Positions 56,157-64,000 of a DNA stretch of 64,000 nt are shown in pieces. The DNA comes from Vibrio sp. Hep-1b-8 (GTDB lineage: Bacteria; Pseudomonadota; Gammaproteobacteria; Enterobacterales; Vibrionaceae), in NCBI RefSeq assembly GCF_006124995.1, contig NZ_QEWN01000129.1, positions 1 to 64,000 on the forward strand, written 5' to 3'. Each line of letters opens with the position of its first letter. Within the stretch, counting starts at the first letter, position 1. The notes under the pieces were generated by a model, which ran no database searches, was not told the DNA's origin, and saw only the letters and a program-made list of their open reading frames with translations. Position numbers and translations under genes: made by a program.

Positions 56157-57062
56157 ATGTTTTCAGGGATGTTATTTATCTTTGCCCCACTTGTGGTGGG
56201 GTACTTCATTTCTATATCTAAAAAGTCACTCCTAGATAAAATCAACGCCACAACATCAAACCTTATTTACGTCATTCTGGCGCTAATGGGCTTGAGTTTA
56301 GCGGCACTGGATAATCTCGGTCAGAACCTCCAATTGATTCTAAAGACGACAGCGGTATTTTTTACCTGTCTAAGTTTAGCGAACTTGGCGGTACTGCCAT
56401 TGATCGACAAATGGCTACCCATTCATACCGATGCCAGTAATACCAAGTTGCCGCTTTCTGCGATGGCGATGGAATCTGCCAAACTGATTTTGGTTGTCGG
56501 CGGTGGACTGGTCATCGGCCTTATGCTGCCAATCGATCTTAGCTGGGTTGACACCGCAAGCGAATGGATTCTCTTTTTACTGCTATTTTTTATTGGCATC
56601 CAACTTCGAAATAGCGGCCTCACTCTGCGCCAAATTCTTCTTAATAAGCAGGGCATGGTCATCGCACTGACCATAGTCGCAAGCTCTATGATCGGCGGTG
56701 TTATTTCGGCTCTGATCCTCGATATCGACCTCTATCGTGGCCTCGCTATGGCGTCTGGTTTTGGCTGGTACTCTTTAGCTGGTATTTTGATGGGTGATGC
56801 TTTTGGTCCAGTGTATGGTGGGGCGTCATTCATGATTGAGCTCTTACGTGAGCTGATTGCGTTAGTTCTAATCCCTTTGTTTATTAGAACCCGTCCGTGT
56901 ACTTCAATTGGTTATGCAGGGGCAACCGCGATGGACTTTACGCTACCAGTGATTCAGACAACCGGTGGGGTTCGCTGTGTACCCATTGCTATCGTAAGTG
57001 GATTTATTCTTAGCCTTCTCGTGCCCGTTTTGATGCTTTTCTTTGTCTCACTTGCAGGCTAG
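56157..57062 (+). CDS. lysO: Lysine exporter LysO (DUF340 family)
   Basis: 301 aa with about eight membrane segments. ASGFGWYSLAGILMGDAFGP and RPCTSIGYAGATAMDFTLPV are the conserved LysO signatures. The E. coli homologue (YbjE) exports lysine and is controlled by ArgP. An AGGAAG site precedes the ATG. The short gap suggests co-transcription with the HDOD gene, without an obvious functional link. Confidence 0.9.
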   Translation: MFSGMLFIFAPLVVGYFISISKKSLLDKINATTSNLIYVILALMGLSLAALDNLGQNLQLILKTTAVFFTCLSLANLAVLPLIDKWLPIHTDASNTKLPLSAMAMESAKLILVVGGGLVIGLMLPIDLSWVDTASEWILFLLLFFIGIQLRNSGLTLRQILLNKQGMVIALTIVASSMIGGVISALILDIDLYRGLAMASGFGWYSLAGILMGDAFGPVYGGASFMIELLRELIALVLIPLFIRTRPCTSIGYAGATAMDFTLPVIQTTGGVRCVPIAIVSGFILSLLVPVLMLFFVSLAG

Positions 57063-57175
57063 ATCGCAGGAATCGACAAGAAAATTATTTATATTGGCCG
57101 CTTACAAGCCATTAATTTTAGAAAGCACTAAATTAGAAAATATTAGTATAATAATTATATTCAAAAGGAATCATT

Positions 57176-57688
57176 ATGAAACGTACGATTGCTGCACTGC
57201 TACTCGCCGCCACCTCAACAATGGCCGCAGCCGCAGACAACACCTGCATGTCACAAAAATATGATGCGTACATTGACGCTTCTCTGCACTGGTATGAAGA
57301 TTTATCCCAGCTTACCGCTGAGCAGTATCCAGAGTTGAAAGAAGTCAGCGAATGGTTCCTTAAAGGGCGTAAAAACCACTTCGAACTCAATCGAGCAGCA
57401 GTTCATTACTACCTTAAACAAGATCCTACAAAAGTTGCAACCGCTCAACCTGTCGAAGCATGGTTACAGCTTGAACAGAAAGATATTAAGGTACTTGCCT
57501 CTCGCAGCGACGAACTTGGACAACTTGCTCAGATCACGTTCGCAGATCGCCAAGCGACGCCACATGAGAAAAACTACCAGCTTCGTTCTGCTTTCGCTGA
57601 TCTACTCAGCCATCCAACCAAAATTGATTCAGCCCTTAAACGCTACAATGAATCAATCAAGAATCTAGAAGCCATCAATTGCCAATAG
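57176..57688 (+). CDS. Hypothetical secreted helical protein
   Basis: 170 aa. Signal peptide MKRTIAALLLAATSTMAAAA, strong AAAAGGAATC site. The mature protein is mainly helical (YEDLSQLTAEQYPELKEVSE). It has one Cys near each end (CMSQKYDA and the final INCQ) that could form a disulphide. No family is recognised. It lies between lysO and panP on the same strand, with a weak terminator after it. Confidence 0.75.
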   Translation: MKRTIAALLLAATSTMAAAADNTCMSQKYDAYIDASLHWYEDLSQLTAEQYPELKEVSEWFLKGRKNHFELNRAAVHYYLKQDPTKVATAQPVEAWLQLEQKDIKVLASRSDELGQLAQITFADRQATPHEKNYQLRSAFADLLSHPTKIDSALKRYNESIKNLEAINCQ

Positions 57689-57761
57689 TCACAGCTATTG
57701 CAGGGGCTTTGGCATCATCTCAGTGTTTATCCCCACCAAACACCAACAATCTTTAATTAAG

Positions 57762-57784
57762 ACGGGACATTGTTCCCGTTTTCG
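57762..57784 (+). terminator. Weak terminator before panP
   Basis: ACGGGA and TCCCGT with a six-base loop and a TTTTCG run, about 75 bp past the small secreted-protein gene. Confidence 0.5.
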
Positions 57785-57832
57785 TTTAGATTGTCCCGCT
57801 TGCAACAAGAACGATTAGAGCAATGAAGCTGT

Positions 57833-59485
57833 ATGATACCGGAACAAAAAACGGCTGATGTGAGTTTCGAGAGCTTACTCCGAATTTTCACAGTACCTGA
57901 AGGGCCTGACTCAACGCTAACCAAAATCGACGAAGAGCTTTCACGCAACTTGAATAAGTTTCTGCGTGAACATATCGTAGCAGAAGAAAAACCGCTGCGA
58001 GACATCGAAAAAGACTTCTCTCGAGCATCTATACCTGAGCAACCTGAATTTGTCTCCGACCACACCCAGCACCTGCTGGATACGTTAGTTTCCCACTCTG
58101 TCCATACTTCGGCGCCTAGCTTTATTGGTCATATGACGTCGGCACTGCCCTACTTTCTCATGCCACTGTCGAAAATCATGATTGCTCTCAACCAAAACTT
58201 GGTAAAGATTGAGACTTCAAAAGCCTTCACGCCACTGGAACGTCAAGTCCTTGGCATGTTGCATCGTCTGATTTACGGGCAAGATGACCACTTCTACGCA
58301 CAATGGATGCATAGCGCAAACCACTCTCTGGGCGCGTTTTGTTCAGGTGGTACAATAGCGAATATTACCGCTCTTTGGGTCGCACGTAACAACGCTCTAA
58401 GAGCGCAAGGCTCTTTCAAAGGCGTTGAGAAAGAAGGTCTATTCAAAGCCATGAAGCATTATGGCTACGAAGGGCTTGCTGTCTTGGTGTCTGAACGCGG
58501 TCACTACTCACTGAAAAAAGCGGCGGATGTATTGGGCATCGGTCAAGAGGGATTGGTTGCGGTTAAAACCGACAGCAACAACCGAATTTGCCCAGCGGCC
58601 TTACAACAGAAGATCATCGAACTTAAAGCGCACAACATCAAACCGTTTGCGGTAATTGGGGTCGCAGGAACCACTGAAACTGGCAACATCGACCCATTAC
58701 GCGCCATCGCTGAGATCTGTAAAAAAGAAGAGTGTCACTTCCACGTTGATGCAGCGTGGGGGGGGGCGACATTGATGTCTAACAATCATAGACACTTATT
58801 GGATGGCGTTGAATTAGCAGACTCTGTCACCATCGACGCACACAAACAGCTATACATCCCAATGGGCGCCGGCATGGTTCTGTTCAAACAACCTGATGCG
58901 ATGAAGTCTATTGAACACCACGCACAGTACATTTTGCGTAAAGGTTCAAAAGATCTTGGCAGCCATACGTTGGAAGGCTCTCGCTCCGGAATGGCGATGC
59001 TGGTGTATGCCGCAATGCATATTATCAGCCGCCCAGGTTATGAGCTGCTCATTGACCAAAGTATCGAAAAAGCTCGCTACTTTGCCGACCTTATCCATCA
59101 GCAACCGGACTTCGAACTTGTTTCTGAGCCTGAACTGTGTCTGCTTACTTATCGATATTTACCTGCGCATGTCAAAGCTGCACTCAAGCTCTCAACGGGT
59201 AAACAAACTGAGCAGCTCAATGAATTGCTCAACGAATTGACCATGTTCATTCAGAAGCGTCAACGTGAAACAGGTAAATCATTTGTCTCACGAACACGCC
59301 TTAACCCTGAACAGTGGAATCACCTTAACACGATCGTTTTTCGTGTGGTGCTCGCTAACCCACTCACCGGAAGGGATATTCTTAGTTCCGTTCTTGAGGA
59401 GCAAAGAGTTATCGCGACTCAAGTACCTAACTTGATGGCTAGGATTGATGAGCTATGTACAGAAATCGTTAATCATCAGCCTTAA
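57833..59485 (+). CDS. panP: PLP-dependent aspartate 1-decarboxylase PanP
   Basis: 550 aa group II decarboxylase. The PLP lysine is in TIDAHKQLYIPMGAG, with HVDAAWGGATLM and FCSGGTIANITALW also typical. The N-terminal ESLLRIFTVPEGPDSTLT matches Vibrio PanP, which replaces PanD by making beta-alanine for pantothenate and CoA. Such proteins are often annotated as glutamate decarboxylase. Assignment to PanP is by family resemblance; substrate preference cannot be read directly. Monocistronic, upstream of hexR by about 285 bp. Confidence 0.88.
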   Translation: MIPEQKTADVSFESLLRIFTVPEGPDSTLTKIDEELSRNLNKFLREHIVAEEKPLRDIEKDFSRASIPEQPEFVSDHTQHLLDTLVSHSVHTSAPSFIGHMTSALPYFLMPLSKIMIALNQNLVKIETSKAFTPLERQVLGMLHRLIYGQDDHFYAQWMHSANHSLGAFCSGGTIANITALWVARNNALRAQGSFKGVEKEGLFKAMKHYGYEGLAVLVSERGHYSLKKAADVLGIGQEGLVAVKTDSNNRICPAALQQKIIELKAHNIKPFAVIGVAGTTETGNIDPLRAIAEICKKEECHFHVDAAWGGATLMSNNHRHLLDGVELADSVTIDAHKQLYIPMGAGMVLFKQPDAMKSIEHHAQYILRKGSKDLGSHTLEGSRSGMAMLVYAAMHIISRPGYELLIDQSIEKARYFADLIHQQPDFELVSEPELCLLTYRYLPAHVKAALKLSTGKQTEQLNELLNELTMFIQKRQRETGKSFVSRTRLNPEQWNHLNTIVFRVVLANPLTGRDILSSVLEEQRVIATQVPNLMARIDELCTEIVNHQP

Positions 59486-59641
59486 ACTGAAACTTTCTTT
59501 CTGGAAAAGTGTAATTTCCCTATCAACACAGGCTTCAGATTTTGTTTTTTTCTGGCTCAGGATATGATTTCTGTAGTTTAGACAAAATTTAGTTTGAGGC
59601 TTGTCATATAATAGCCAATTGACAGATAGAAATATTGCCGT

Positions 59642-59715
59642 AAACCTTTGGCTTAGGTTTATACTGGTCGCATGGCGCCGGATTGCACTTACCTTTTGGG
59701 AAACTGGTTGTTTCC
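59642..59715 (+). promoter_or_regulatory. Two hairpins in the hexR upstream region
   Basis: AAACCT (59642-59647) pairs with AGGTTT (59655-59660), and GGAAAC (59699-59704) pairs with GTTTCC (59710-59715). A TATAAT lies just upstream at 59607-59612, so both hairpins may be in the leader mRNA. No clear HexR palindrome was found. Confidence 0.4.
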
Positions 59716-59770
59716 TATCATTAATTACGGGTATATCTGGTGAGTTGTTCTCTATACCCTCGTGAACACT

Positions 59771-60625
59771 ATGAATACATTAGAAAAAATTCAAAAAAAT
59801 CTAGAAAACTTTAGTAAGTCAGAGCGTAAGGTCGCCGAAGTTATCATGGCTTCCCCTCAGACTGCGATTCATTCTAGTATTGCTACACTGGCTAAGATGG
59901 CTGACGTAAGTGAGCCAACGGTTAACCGTTTTTGTCGTCGCTTGGACACTAAAGGTTTCCCTGATTTTAAGCTTCATTTAGCGCAAAGCCTTGCTAACGG
60001 AACACCTTATGTAAACCGCAATGTTGAGGAAGATGATGGTCCAGACGCCTACACGCATAAGATTTTTGAATCTACTATGGCGTGTTTAGACGTAGCCAAA
60101 AACAGCCTTGACCCAATGCAAATTAACCGTGCAGTTGATCTTCTTACTCAGGCGAAGCGCATTTCATTTTTCGGATTGGGTGCATCATCAGCAGTAGCAA
60201 AAGATGCTCAAAACAAATTTATCCGTTTCAATATCCCAATCACCTGTTTTGAAGATATCGTTATGCAGCGTATGAGCTGTATTAACTGCACTGACAATGA
60301 TGTGATCGTTCTGATTTCTCACACTGGTCGAACTAAGAGCCAAGTCGAGATCGCGAACCTTGCACGTGAAAATGGGGCGACGGTAATCGCCATTACGGCT
60401 AAAGACTCGCCGTTAGATAAAGCCAGCTCTTTGTCTATTTCACTAGATGTCCCAGAAGACACCGATGTCTACATGCCAATGGCAAGCCGCGTGGTTCAAA
60501 TGACCGTGATTGATGTTTTGGCAACAGGTTTTACACTGCGTCGTGGTTCTGGTTTCCGTGAAAACCTCAAACGCGTTAAAGACGTATTGAAAGATTCTCG
60601 ATACGACAAGCTGTCACAATTTTAA
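59771..60625 (+). CDS. hexR: HexR, RpiR-family regulator of central carbon metabolism
   Basis: 284 aa from the ATG at 59771 (MNTLEKIQKNLENFSKSERK), matching the E. coli N terminus; a GTG three codons earlier is possible. The N-terminal helix-turn-helix (VSEPTVNRFCRRLDTKGFPDF) and C-terminal SIS sugar-phosphate-binding domain (FFGLGASSAVAKDA, VLISHTGRTKSQ) are typical. HexR senses 2-keto-3-deoxy-6-phosphogluconate and controls glycolytic, gluconeogenic and Entner-Doudoroff genes. Confidence 0.95.
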   Translation: MNTLEKIQKNLENFSKSERKVAEVIMASPQTAIHSSIATLAKMADVSEPTVNRFCRRLDTKGFPDFKLHLAQSLANGTPYVNRNVEEDDGPDAYTHKIFESTMACLDVAKNSLDPMQINRAVDLLTQAKRISFFGLGASSAVAKDAQNKFIRFNIPITCFEDIVMQRMSCINCTDNDVIVLISHTGRTKSQVEIANLARENGATVIAITAKDSPLDKASSLSISLDVPEDTDVYMPMASRVVQMTVIDVLATGFTLRRGSGFRENLKRVKDVLKDSRYDKLSQF

Positions 60626-60660
60626 CTAGAAACGGAGCGTTTAACGCTCCGTTTCTAGTT
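60624..60660. terminator. Bidirectional terminator overlapping both stop codons of hexR and the alcohol dehydrogenase gene
   Basis: AACTAGAAACGGAGCG (60624-60639) pairs with CGCTCCGTTTCTAGTT (60645-60660). The stem includes bases of the TAA of hexR and of the minus-strand gene. Confidence 0.85.
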
Positions 60661-61912
60661 AGCTGTTTTGCAAACGTCCCTCATCCAGTTTATCTCCACC
60701 TAGCCTGACCACACTGGCTTCACACTGGTGTTCAAATGGTATCTCCTCTTGGCAGGAACCATCGCACTGACATACCTGTTGTAGGATATGCGTCAAACGT
60801 TCTTTGGTCAGCGGAAGAGGATTACCTCTTATTGCCACTGACTTTAACGCATCTTCAGCAACATTTTCGAATGATGTTGTACAAACTCCAAACTGGTCGA
60901 GTTTTGGTAAACCTAACCGATCAAGCATCATGTTGACCCATAATACCGAATCTTCGCGGCAAGCATTGACACGCCCAGAGACAATACTCGCTATCTTAGC
61001 GTAGCGATCCAACACATCATCTCGTCCGGCACGTTCTGCGGCATGAATATTCTCCAACATCACGTAGGGCGCGAGACGGGCGGTGATAATACTATGAGGG
61101 GCATTGAGTTTGCCGCCCAAAGCGGATGCCAATCCATGTGCCGCACCCAGTTTGGCATTGGTGACCGCCATGCCGCCCAGCATTGCAGCAAACGAAAGAT
61201 CCGACCGAGCGGAATGTTGATCGTTTAAGCAGGCAGCAAGGATAGATTTGCTTAATCTGCGCAACCCCTCTTCACAGATCATATCGGTCAGCGGATTTGG
61301 CTGCCCACATACATAGGCTTCCATCAAATGAGTGAAGGCGTCCATTGCTCCCCGAGCTGATGTCTCAACATCGGTACCATAAGTCAATGTAGGGTCGACA
61401 ATTGCCACATCAGCTAACATGTCGGGGCTTCTTAAGCTTACCTTAACCTTGTCTTGCCCTGATCGAAGTACTGCATTCCGCGTCACTTCAGAGCCGGTAC
61501 TGGCGGTAGTTGGTATCGCGATGAAAGGAATAGGCTTCGACTTGAGTGGAACATTGCGTCCCACGACCTCAACATAGTCATACACATCACCTTGGTTAGG
61601 AATGATAGCAGCAAGTGCCTTGCCCATATCGAGAACACTCCCTCCGCCCATCGCGACCACCATGTCTGGCCTAAATTTACGACCGACTAATGCGGTCTCT
61701 TCTACCATTGTAATGTTGGGCTCACCACGGATAGCAACATGCTGATAGCGCATGTTTTGAGAACTGAGATATTGAATAACGGGAGAGGCTCTGCTGAGGT
61801 TTTTACTTGTTACTAAGAGTACGCTGTAACCATATTGATTCAGTACAGACAATGATGACTGCAGTGCACCTTCACCAAAGATGATTCGCGTGGAGGTCAT
61901 AAATTGAAACAT
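60659..61912 (-). CDS. Iron-type alcohol dehydrogenase
   Basis: 417 aa from the ATG at 61912 (MFQFMTSTRIIFGEGAL), which has a GGGAGAGG site; the longer reading begins with unlikely residues. The NAD-binding loop is VVAMGGGSVLDMGKA; metal ligands lie in RGAMDAFTHLMEAYV (Asp, His) and LGAAHGLASALG...NAPHS (two His). A Cys-rich tail (VCQCDGSCQEE) follows the usual C terminus and is unusual. The substrate alcohol is unknown. Convergent with hexR. Confidence 0.9.
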   Translation of the reverse strand: MFQFMTSTRIIFGEGALQSSLSVLNQYGYSVLLVTSKNLSRASPVIQYLSSQNMRYQHVAIRGEPNITMVEETALVGRKFRPDMVVAMGGGSVLDMGKALAAIIPNQGDVYDYVEVVGRNVPLKSKPIPFIAIPTTASTGSEVTRNAVLRSGQDKVKVSLRSPDMLADVAIVDPTLTYGTDVETSARGAMDAFTHLMEAYVCGQPNPLTDMICEEGLRRLSKSILAACLNDQHSARSDLSFAAMLGGMAVTNAKLGAAHGLASALGGKLNAPHSIITARLAPYVMLENIHAAERAGRDDVLDRYAKIASIVSGRVNACREDSVLWVNMMLDRLGLPKLDQFGVCTTSFENVAEDALKSVAIRGNPLPLTKERLTHILQQVCQCDGSCQEEIPFEHQCEASVVRLGGDKLDEGRLQNS

Positions 61913-62178
61913 GTTCTGCCTCTCCCTGTCACACCGGCCCAATTAGATTGCACCGATTTACCACTAATTAATTTGACCAAGTGCAATTTGTAGCAATTAA
62001 CCTTAAAAAATTTATGGCTTTATCGACACAAAGTACAGGTTTCATAGCTAAATATAACTGACTGGGTTCAATTTTTGTTCGATAGATTTCACCTATTGAA
62101 ACAACAGGTAAATGCCACTTTATTTCCGCCATTGGATCGGGCATAGTTGCAGTTAACAAATTACAGGAGAAAGAGAAT

Positions 62179-62445
62179 ATGTTCGTAGTTATCTTTGGTC
62201 GCCCAGCTTGCCCATACTGTGTTCGCGCAAAAGAGCACGCAGAAACACTAAAAGCACAGCGCGATGACTTCAACTACCGCTACGTTGATATCCACGCAGA
62301 GGGTATCTCTAAAGCAGACCTAGAAAAAACCGTAGGTAAACCTGTTGAGACTGTGCCACAAATCTTCATCGACCAAGAGCACATCGGTGGTTGCGATGAC
62401 TTCGAAGCATACGCTAAAGAACACCTAGGCCTATTCGCCGAGTAA
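62179..62445 (+). CDS. grxA: Glutaredoxin 1
   Basis: 88 aa, complete. The active site is GRPACPYCVRAKE (CPYC), and the glutathione-binding segments TVPQIFIDQEHIGG and DDFEAYAKEHLG are typical of GrxA. It reduces ribonucleotide reductase and other protein disulphides with glutathione. An AGGAGAAAG site precedes the ATG. Own terminator. Confidence 0.96.
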   Translation: MFVVIFGRPACPYCVRAKEHAETLKAQRDDFNYRYVDIHAEGISKADLEKTVGKPVETVPQIFIDQEHIGGCDDFEAYAKEHLGLFAE

Positions 62446-62458
62446 TAAATCCGTTTTT

Positions 62459-62488
62459 AAAAAAGCCGCGTCTAACGCGGTTTTTTTT
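62459..62488 (+). terminator. Terminator after grxA
   Basis: CCGCGT and ACGCGG around a CTA loop, flanked by an A-run and eight T. Confidence 0.92.
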
Positions 62489-62633
62489 GTTTCTATTCTG
62501 TTTGCAACCGCAGTCATATTGTTCTTAACTCTACTCAACAATAAATTGTCAAAATTTTCACTTATCTTTTGGCAATATTCAGATACAATTCGCTGACATA
62601 ACTTACTGCCCGGCACCAACACAAGAATTGCCC

Positions 62634-64000
62634 GTGAACATTGACGTCGTAACCTTGCTCGAACAGAACCCCATTCTTCTTATTTTCGTTGTCCTAGCGA
62701 TAGGCTTAGGTATTGGTAAAATCCGCTTTGGAAGCCTTCAATTGGGCAACTCCATTGGTGTGTTGATTACATCGCTCATCATGGGACACCTCGGTTTTAC
62801 CTTTAATGCTGACGCATTAACTATCGGATTTATGTTGTTTATCTACTGTGTTGGTATTGAAGCAGGCCCTAACTTCTTCGGTATTTTTTTCAGAGACGGT
62901 AAGCATTACTTCATTTTGAGTATGGTGGTGCTGTCCACAGCCCTTTCGATCACCTATTTTGCCAGCCATCATCTGGGATTAGATTTCGGTCTATCAGCAG
63001 GCATGATGGCGGGAGCCCTGACTTCAACGCCTGTGTTGGTTGGTGCCCAAGACGCCCTCAATTCTGGTTTAGCGACCACACCAAGAAATATGGACTTTGC
63101 TCAGGTGATCGAGAACCTGTCTGTCGGCTATGCGATGGCTTATCTGATCGGCTTAATCAGTATGATCATGTTTGCCAAGCTTCTGCCAAAACTGCAAAAG
63201 CAGAACCTTTCCGACTCAGCACAACAAATTGCGCAAGAACGCGGTTTAGGGGGGTCTGGTCAGCGCAAAGTTTACTTGCCAATTATTCGTGCTTACCGCG
63301 TTGGTCAAGAGTTGATTAACTGGATTGACGGTAAGAACTTACGAGAACTCGGTATTTATCGTCAAACCGGTTGCTACATTGAGCGTATTCGCCGTAATGG
63401 TATCCTCGCCCATCCTGATGGTGACGCTATTTTACAAGAAGGGGATGAGATTGCTCTCGTGGGCTTCCCAGATAGTCACGCCCGTCTCGATCCTAGCTTC
63501 CGCAACGGAAAAGAAGTCTTCGATCGCAACTTGCTAGACTTGCGTATCGTCGAAGAAGAGATCGTCGTAAAAAGTGATGCGATTGCCGGTAAACGTCTTT
63601 CTGATTTGAATCTTTCCGAATACGGCTGTTTCCTCAACCGCGTGGTTCGTGCTCAGATTGAAATGCCGATGGATTTAGATATCGTTTTGGCGAAAGGTGA
63701 TGTGCTGCAGGTCAGTGGTGAGAAAAGTCGTGTCCACGGCTTAGCGGAAAAAATCGGTTTTATCTCAATCCACAGCCAGATGGCGGATCTACTCGCGTTT
63801 TGTAGCTTCTTCATTCTGGGCATTATGTTTGGTTTGATCACCATGACATTCGGTCAAGTCTCGTTTGGTCTCGGTAATGCCGTGGGATTGCTTCTTTCGG
63901 GTATCACACTCGGTTTCTTACGCGCTAACCATCCAACATTTGGCTACGTACCGCAAGGTGCGCTAAATATGGTTAAAGACCTAGGCTTGATGTTCTTTAT
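62634..64000 (+). CDS. AspT/YidE-family transporter with TrkA-C domains (3' end cut by window edge)
   Basis: GTG start; 455 codons visible of an expected 560 or so. The N terminus [20 protein letters not shown] leads into about five membrane segments (to about residue 185), including [19 protein letters not shown]. Two RCK/TrkA-C domains follow (about 205-370; [12 protein letters not shown] and [12 protein letters not shown]). A second membrane half then begins ([19 protein letters not shown]) and is cut. This is the aspartate:alanine exchanger (AspT) superfamily layout. The substrate in Vibrio is not established; the nearby panP uses aspartate, a suggestive but unproven link. Confidence 0.9.
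   Translation, partial: MNIDVVTLLEQNPILLIFVVLAIGLGIGKIRFGSLQLGNSIGVLITSLIMGHLGFTFNADALTIGFMLFIYCVGIEAGPNFFGIFFRDGKHYFILSMVVLSTALSITYFASHHLGLDFGLSAGMMAGALTSTPVLVGAQDALNSGLATTPRNMDFAQVIENLSVGYAMAYLIGLISMIMFAKLLPKLQKQNLSDSAQQIAQERGLGGSGQRKVYLPIIRAYRVGQELINWIDGKNLRELGIYRQTGCYIERIRRNGILAHPDGDAILQEGDEIALVGFPDSHARLDPSFRNGKEVFDRNLLDLRIVEEEIVVKSDAIAGKRLSDLNLSEYGCFLNRVVRAQIEMPMDLDIVLAKGDVLQVSGEKSRVHGLAEKIGFISIHSQMADLLAFCSFFILGIMFGLITMTFGQVSFGLGNAVGLLLSGITLGFLRANHPTFGYVPQGALNMVKDLGLMFF

Noticed and set aside
57833..59485. Glutamate decarboxylase of acid resistance (GadB)
   Set aside because: N-terminal sequence and length fit PanP, and there is no glutamate/GABA antiporter gene next to it.
59486..59770. 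HexR autoregulatory palindrome
   Set aside because: TGTAGTTTAGACA near 59570 resembles only part of the known site, and no good inverted pair was found.

Overview
The window comes from a Vibrio-like gammaproteobacterium, most likely its larger chromosome. The evidence is the E. coli-like trpL-E-G-D-C(F)-B-A operon, a Vibrio-type hcp gene, the competence regulator tfoX, the aspartate decarboxylase panP near hexR and grxA, and several c-di-GMP proteins. All assignments are by reading translations and motifs; no database search was run. There are no rRNA or tRNA genes, CRISPR arrays, IS elements or phage genes that I can see. Most of the window is ordinary chromosomal backbone, with a few local scars.

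Layout. Positions 1-513 hold the type VI secretion gene hcp (cut by the window edge), with a sigma54-like promoter and an unusual inverted-repeat cluster upstream. Positions 994-3562 hold rluB, yciO and rnm on the minus strand. From 3580 to 10688 is the complete tryptophan operon: TrpR-type operator, leader peptide with five Trp codons, attenuator, six structural genes and a strong terminator. Then follow a dicarboxylate/amino-acid symporter, an ABC exporter, a small outer-membrane barrel, hrpA and a two-barrel outer-membrane protein. Next are a PhoD-like phosphatase cluster, a DEDDh exonuclease and a CHASE-GGDEF cyclase.

Positions 26013-31448 hold a conserved-looking but poorly understood chaperone operon: a membrane-anchored DUF2760 protein and two divergent Hsp70 proteins. 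It is followed by small membrane and secreted proteins, a DMT transporter, a DsbA-like oxidoreductase and a 59-residue lipoprotein. Positions 34261-35157 are a scar: a decayed DNA-3-methyladenine glycosylase gene whose tail runs antisense under the end of a GNAT gene. Then come ohrR/ohr and metE/metR. metE carries an in-frame TAG in an otherwise intact reading frame.

Positions 40809-45796 hold two tandem paralogous PAS-GGDEF(degenerate)-EAL-CBS proteins. They are followed by ygiQ, serC and a DUF945 protein. Next is a translationally coupled histidine kinase (pseudo-receiver plus cyclic-nucleotide-binding domain) and response regulator pair. After that come an outer-membrane barrel behind a near-perfect sigma54 promoter, tfoX, an HDOD protein, lysO, a small secreted protein, panP, hexR, an Fe-type alcohol dehydrogenase and grxA. 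The window ends inside an AspT/YidE-type transporter.

The points most worth checking are the metE nonsense codon, the glycosylase/GNAT scar, the DUF2760-Hsp70-Hsp70 operon, the double-barrel outer-membrane protein, the kinase with a receiver lacking its phospho-Asp, and the repeat cluster ahead of hcp.
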